Assembly (NCBI GenBank): GCA_003586115.2
Contig: QVOM02000042.1
Location: forward strand, 72,647,447 to 72,711,446
Direction: 5' to 3'
DNA from: Salvator merianae
Lineage: Eukaryota; Chordata; Lepidosauria; Squamata; Teiidae
DNA: 64,000 nt
Part shown: one piece after another, positions 58,921 to 64,000 of the stretch
Position numbering within the stretch: the first letter of the stretch is position 1
How the letters are laid out: the number at the start of each line of letters is the position of its first letter
The notes under the pieces: model-generated
Told to the model about the DNA's origin: nothing
The model's database searches: none
Seen by the model: only the letters and a program-made list of their open reading frames with translations
Made by a program: the position numbers and the translations under genes

Positions 58921-61298
58921 GTCTCCAGGGGAATGTAACTCTCAGTGTAAAACTGTTTCTTGGCTTTTAATTAATTTTATTTGTTTCTTGCCTTTCATTC
59001 AGGGAAGGTAGGACACTGTCCCTGGAGTAACAGTTTCTGTAGCAGTATTACAGACTTGCGTAGCAAGAGAAACTGGAAGAGCATGATTCTTCCAAGGACT
59101 TCATGATTAAGAGAGAATTTTGGACCTTGAATCATGCTAAGGAAGAGGACAGACTTGGGCCAGTTTTTGCTTACTGAATGACATAAATTGTTTTTTTTTT
59201 AAAATATTATTATTGTTTAAAATATGACAAGATGAATATACATTCTACATTTGCAAATAACACTGTGCAGAGGATACTGAAGGGGTTGACCAGATTGCAC
59301 TAACTAAAGAACAAAGAAAACTTGACTATTAACAATCTAAACAGGAACATGCAACATGCCATAATCCTTGAAGTACCAGTTTTCATACATTGGAATAGAG
59401 TTATATAATTTCATCTTTTAATACAATGATATAATCGTTAGGTAAATGGTGACCTGCAAGTCCAAGATCGAATTGTTGGTTTTTTGAGTTTGCTTTTTGG
59501 AGGAATTCCTTCTACTGTAAGTCAGTGAAGCACTTTGGAGAATCACATACATTCGAGATTAGTTTTTAAATTTAAATCTTGTGCTGCTCTGGGTCCTAGG
59601 AGGACTCAAACATGGAATCAGGAGCCTGTCCCAGTCAAAGAAATTTTTGTTAGCAGTATTGCATAGTGTTCTATCTGTTGGAGCTTCCTGTTTTATCTAA
59701 ATATCTTTCAAGGGTTTGATTTATGCAAGCAACAGGAACACAGGAAGATGCTGAGTAAGACCTTGGTCCCCATAACTCAGAATGTTCTGTGTTCACTGGT
59801 AGCAAACAAGCTATTTCCCAGACCTGCTTAGAGAGGCCAAATAAGTTTTGAATGACAGAATCTGAATTGCAATAATGTGGGAATAGTTATTTAGTGTAGC
59901 CTGTGCTTGCAGTGTCCAAGGCACTTGGGAGGCATGTCAGCTGCTTGAACTAACATATGGGGGACCAGACTGAAGAAACCATCTGGCCTTTTGAAATTCA
60001 ATCAATGAGCAGGAGGTTGATAACTTGTTTGAAAAGAGTTAACTGCTTCGCTTTCAACACTAAAGAGGCCATCAGAAAGCTGAGGAAGTACCTTGGAATC
60101 TTTTCTTCTTCTTTTTTAAACAACTGGGTATATTTACTGAACAACTAAACAAGCCAGGTAGATAAGAAGTCATAGGCCGGATGCTAGACTTTTGCTTTTG
60201 GGGAGTGTAAGGCAGGGATTCTTTGTACAGCTCTGATGACTTTGGTGCAAGTGAGAGCCAGGCTCCCAATGTTGAATATGACCAGCAGATTGATGAGGGA
60301 ATGATGCATGACAGTACGGTTATCCAATCCTTTTAATGAATGAGCAGAAGGGGACCAACCTTTCTCTGTGCGGTACAGCTGTTAGGGGCTTGGGAAGGAG
60401 GGAGGGAGGGAGGAAGGGGACTTGAGAGACGGAGCTGCTCTGTGAAAGTGAGTCACATGGGTCTGAAATTAAAAAGAGTGATTAATAGATTCTGCCTTAC
60501 AAGTCCCCATGGGCTCTTTTGTGTCTGGGTGTTTCTCTCCATCTGGCCTATCAGATGCTGACTTTGGCTGCATTGAGTAAGTCTGACCCCAAAGTATGCA
60601 TGTACTTGCTGTGACATTGAAAAAAAACAAAGCAGTGTTCTTTTGGTTTCGTGGTGTGCAGGGATAGGCTGGGACAGGCTTCGCCTATTCTGAAATCAGT
60701 CAGTCGGCAGGTTTTATGACTTTGGCTGGTTTCTCTTTACTAGATGGCAGACACAGTTGCTTTTGAAACGGTGATCTCTCCTGTGTATAGTTAAGTGGTT
60801 ATGTGCTCTTGTCTTCCAAATAAGGTGTCGCATCCAGTGAGGGAGTTAACTAGAGAGTGCATCTGCTATTTATGGCTGTTTTCAGAGCTAGAGAAAGAGT
60901 GAACCTACTATTTCTGGCAAAGGAGTGGCCTTCGTGTGTGTGTTTTGTCATAGAGTTCTCTAGATTACACTTGAAGAGACCTAGCAACTTATGAGGCATA
61001 TAGGAATTTTAGCTGTCAGCAGCTAGGGCTTATGGCTGTGAAATTACCTAGAATGTCAATCTACTGCAGTGCTATTTTTAAAGGAAACATTTTATTTAAA
61101 ACTAGTGTTCAGCAAAAGTTTGTTTTTTGGAACACAGGTTCTGTCATCCCTAGTCACGCTAGAAATAAGGTTAAAAAATGTGTGTGTATCTTTATTCCCG
61201 CATGTATATACGACACATGGGTGGTAATGGCTTGCTGAATGGAAGAATAAGAAAAGGGGAGGCAGCACTCCAGTAAGGAAAAAAGGAATAAGAGAAAT

Positions 61299-61626
61299 CA
61301 AAAGCTTCAAAAGTGCCAAAATAAAAGTCAACCAATAAATATTCAAATTTTAAAAAATCAAAGGAGAAAAGGTTTTTTAAAAAAATCTTCTTAGTGACAT
61401 AATATGTTCTGTACAGTTAAGTTTTTAAATTATATAATTTCTGTATTGTTTTATTTTTGCATTTCATACTCACTTTAGCAATTGTTTATTTGTTTATATT
61501 ATTTTCTAGCTCCTGATGATGGTTGTGGGCTGAAACCCATTGGGCATATTAAATTTTTCTTTGCATATTTATTGCTCCCAAAATATTTATTGGTTGACTT
61601 TTGTTTTGGCACTTTTGAGGCTTTTG
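61299..61626. mobile_element. Inverted-repeat element enclosing a hammerhead-like core
   Basis: Arm 61299-61343 is inverted at 61582-61626 with two differences (about 95%); looser pairing extends a few bases outward. In the 238-base interval, on the + strand, lie CTGATGA (61513-61519), a weak stem GGTT/GGCT with loop GTG, GAAA (61532-61535), then ATT followed by GGGC (61542-61545), which pairs with GCTC (61509-61512). This matches the hammerhead order with a very short third stem. It differs in sequence from 54696-54940 but shares the design. Confidence 0.5.
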
Positions 61627-62164
61627 ACCTCTCTCATCCCCCTTTCTTTTTTTGCTGAGGGGAAGGACTTGGTCCATATCTAACCCCATTGTTACAATTC
61701 CAGAGATGAAAAAGGGATGTGGAATGATGAGATGTCTTTGGCATTAGGATTTGTCAAATGGCTGATTTGAGGATACATCTTGTCCTATCAACAAGACAGA
61801 ATGAAAATATTCTTCACTCTTAAGTAGAAAATAGAACAGCTACCTCGCTAATGAACATGGGGCAAAATCGACTATGAATTTTGTAAGCATTTCTCATCAG
61901 AAGAAATGTCAGTAAAGTACTGCAATAGGCATGTGGTTAATTTGATTTATTTTCTGAGATTAATCTTCTTCAGCCTATCCAATCCATCTTTCTTTTTGGA
62001 GGAGGAGGGAGTATTTAGATTGTCAGAATTTACTGTATATTCGCACCTGCTATGTGGTAAACATCACTTTTATCAGTTGACCGAATCTGCAGACTGGCTT
62101 GGGGCAAGAATTTCTACCTTGAATACCTTGGTTATCTCCATGTGCACATGATTAATTAAGAATT

Positions 62165-62835
62165 AATTCTGCATCTCCTGTTTGTATCCCAGGACAGAGT
62201 GAGATGCCCTGTCCTAGGATACACAACCCATCCGAGGCTGGGACGAGTTGCTGTTGCCATGGGACAGGGCGGGGCTGTTTACATTGGGATGACCTGTCCC
62301 CCGCCAGCCCCTGACACTTATTCCGAAGGCTGCACTAGCTTCAGAGGTGGTACTGGAGACTCTGAAAACAGGAATGAAAGTTCCTGGCCTTTGGAGTTCG
62401 TGGGGGCCCTGTTTTGGTCATGTTCCCTATTGTACTGCTGAAATGCTCCAACTCTATCCTGGAAGAGCGGAGTGTGAGCTTTCCGCACATAGTCCGCTGT
62501 TCCAGGACAGGTAGATAGCGTGCTGGTGAACCTCAGTGTAGATGTCTATTGGTAGAACATGATAGGGCACCAGTTTGGGTGCCTTATCCCCCTCTATGCT
62601 CCATCTCGTGCAGATGGAGCATTCCACAAGGGATGGTGGGCAGAAGCCGGGTTCCTTAGACTTCTTTCTGGACTGGACCAGGACCCCTTGTGGAAATGGC
62701 CTAAGAGAAAATTGTACTAGGATTCTGGTTTTTATTGCAATAGTTTTTTGTATGTTTTTGTAAGCCACCCTGGGATCCCTCACTATAGGGCGGGGTAGAA
62801 ATTGAAATAATTAATAAATAAATAAATAAATAACC
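62165..62835 (+). mobile_element. GC-rich hairpin-bearing repeat ending in a LINE-like tail
   Basis: TATCC.AGGACAG/CTGTCCTAGGATA (about 62186-62222) and CTCCATCT/AGATGGAG (about 62600-62620) are hairpins like those of the string-of-hairpins elements. The right side, GTAAGCCACCCTGGGATCCC, AGGGCGGGGTAGAAATTG and an (AATA)n run, is a LINE 3' tail. Probably two elements side by side. Confidence 0.45.
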
Positions 62836-63233
62836 ATGTTGGATGCTGTTCAGATGATTTGGGGAAGTTAACTAGATTTCCAGAAAACAACAGGCCTCCT
62901 TACAGGAGATATTTTCTGGTGGTTGAAGATAATCCTTCTCTGAATTGTTTATGCTGGAGTACATGCTTGAGGAGTATAACTGTTTGCATGGGGATAGTGC
63001 CTAATTGCTGGAGACATGAATATGTGATTCATGTGTGAAAATCACTGTATGTGTGTTTGGATATGAACAGGATGTGGAAGTCATGCTATGACTTAGCAAG
63101 TCACATGTGAGACTAAATTACTAATTAGTTATTGTTTTCCATTCTAGCTCATGTGTGTATAATGGTCATATATCACAGAAATACACATTTAAATTCAAGG
63201 ATAAATGCAAATGAAGAACAATAATAATTTTAC

Positions 63234-63251
63234 AGAACAAGTGATGATAAG
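63234..63251 (+). repeat. 18-bp target site duplication, left
   Basis: AGAACAAGTGATGATAAG, exactly repeated at 63609-63626. Confidence 0.9.
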
Positions 63252-63608
63252 CAGTAATAACTAAAAAATTGGAAAACCCTGAGAAATAGAAAGTTAATGG
63301 AGTGGTAGATGGAGTGATTGATTTTATGAGGGAAAAAGAATGAGATATATGGGACATGTGATATCGCAGTCAGTTGTATATGTGTGGCTAAGAGTTGTAA
63401 TCTACCTTCATCATAAAACAGGAAACACAGGAATACAAGGAATAATCAACATAATCTCTTATTTGGAAAGAAATGGAGTATAAAGGACAATCGAAGAGCC
63501 ACAAGGACTGATCTACTCATTTAGCGACAGGGGGAAGAGAGGCAGAGGTTACTTTCTCTTTGTAAACTCTCACTTACTATTGTATACTGCTTGAAAATTA
63601 ATAAAAAA
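63252..63608 (+). mobile_element. Short retro-insertion (357 bp) with an A-rich 3' end
   Basis: Exact 18-base flanking duplications and a 3' end of TTAATAAAAAA indicate target-primed reverse transcription on the + strand. The body (GGGAAAAAGAATGAGATATA, CGACAGGGGGAAGAGAGGCA) resembles an L1 3' region but is too short to classify firmly. A processed transcript of another kind is possible. Confidence 0.75.
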
Positions 63609-63626
63609 AGAACAAGTGATGATAAG
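63609..63626 (+). repeat. 18-bp target site duplication, right
   Basis: Exact second copy of AGAACAAGTGATGATAAG. Confidence 0.9.
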
Positions 63627-64000
63627 TAATTGGTATACACTGAATATAGGTTGTCAAGCAGAAAGCACTTAACTAATATAATGATCCCTTGTATAACATC
63701 CATTGCCCTGTTTTGCTTTTACAGTCTCAGAAACTTTCTATAATATGATTAGGTCTTCGTAGCATCATAGACTTACTATGGTAGACTGGGTCACCCCTCT
63801 ATGGTGCCACTGACGTCTGTAGTATCACTGAGTTCTTGATGATCTGGACCTGCTTTGTACTGTGCCAGTGACTTACCCTGTTAAATTCTGTACAGTTAAT
63901 AAACTGGATCTCATCTCTGCAGTGCCAACATTCATAACCAGGTCCTTCATGAATGCCCTGACCCACAGTTTTCCCTAAGAGGTAGTTACTTGCATAACAC

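Larger units (their letters stand above)
43593..64000 (+). other. PSD3: PSD3 intron 4, incomplete (more than 20 kb)
   Basis: It starts with GTAACA and runs to the window end. I looked for the next PSD3 coding block (leading to the Sec7 domain) and did not find it. The mobile elements are listed separately. Stretches with nothing recognised include 43600-44030, 50253-51770, 52000-54690, 55700-56770, 59560-61290 (apart from worn pieces), 61640-62160, 62840-63233 and 63627-64000. Confidence 0.8.

Overview
The window is vertebrate nuclear DNA, most likely from a squamate reptile (lizard or snake). It is AT-rich, with large introns and many retroelements. A degenerate BovB/RTE LINE lies next to L2/CR1-type LINEs, L1 fragments and tRNA-type SINEs with BovB-like tails, a mix typical of squamates. 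The species call rests on this repeat mix and was not tested by a search.

The only gene I can support is the 5' part of PSD3 (pleckstrin and Sec7 domain containing 3, also called EFA6D/EFA6R, an ARF6 guanine-nucleotide exchange factor) on the + strand. A CpG-rich promoter and 5'UTR (about 5.15-6.26 kb) hold coding exon 1, with the start codon at 6039. Coding exon 2 is 16166-16277, coding exon 3 is 35432-36392 and coding exon 4 is 43245-43592. The splice phases (0, 1, 2, then 2 leaving exon 4) join into one open frame of 480 codons plus 2 bases. This covers only the N-terminal regulatory part. The Sec7 and PH domains must lie beyond 64 kb, because the last 20.4 kb is intron with no further exon that I recognise.

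The rest is layered mobile DNA. 1-5.1 kb: intergenic, with MITE copies and a LINE tail. Intron 1 (6.06-16.17 kb): a string-of-hairpins element, an L2-type LINE carrying a MITE and an L1, and a SINE. Intron 2 (16.3-35.4 kb): the BovB LINE (22.3-24.8 kb), a second string-of-hairpins element (25.2-25.6 kb), hairpin MITEs and another decayed L2-type LINE. Intron 3 (36.4-43.2 kb): a SINE and a CR1-like element. Intron 4 (43.6 kb onward): a GC-rich string-of-hairpins element split by an antisense L1, an exact 1.3-kb tandem copy abutting a single N (probably an assembly artefact), a hAT-type palindromic element with a perfect 8-bp target duplication, two inverted-repeat elements with hammerhead-like cores, a 99-bp inverted repeat at about 97% identity, and a small retro-insertion with an 18-bp target duplication.

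The most unusual signals are: the families of non-autonomous elements built from consecutive palindromes; the two inverted-repeat elements with hammerhead-ribozyme-like cores; an overlapping upstream ATG 7 bases before the PSD3 start; and the suspected false duplication. There are no bacterial-type operons, CRISPR arrays or recognisable tRNA or rRNA genes.
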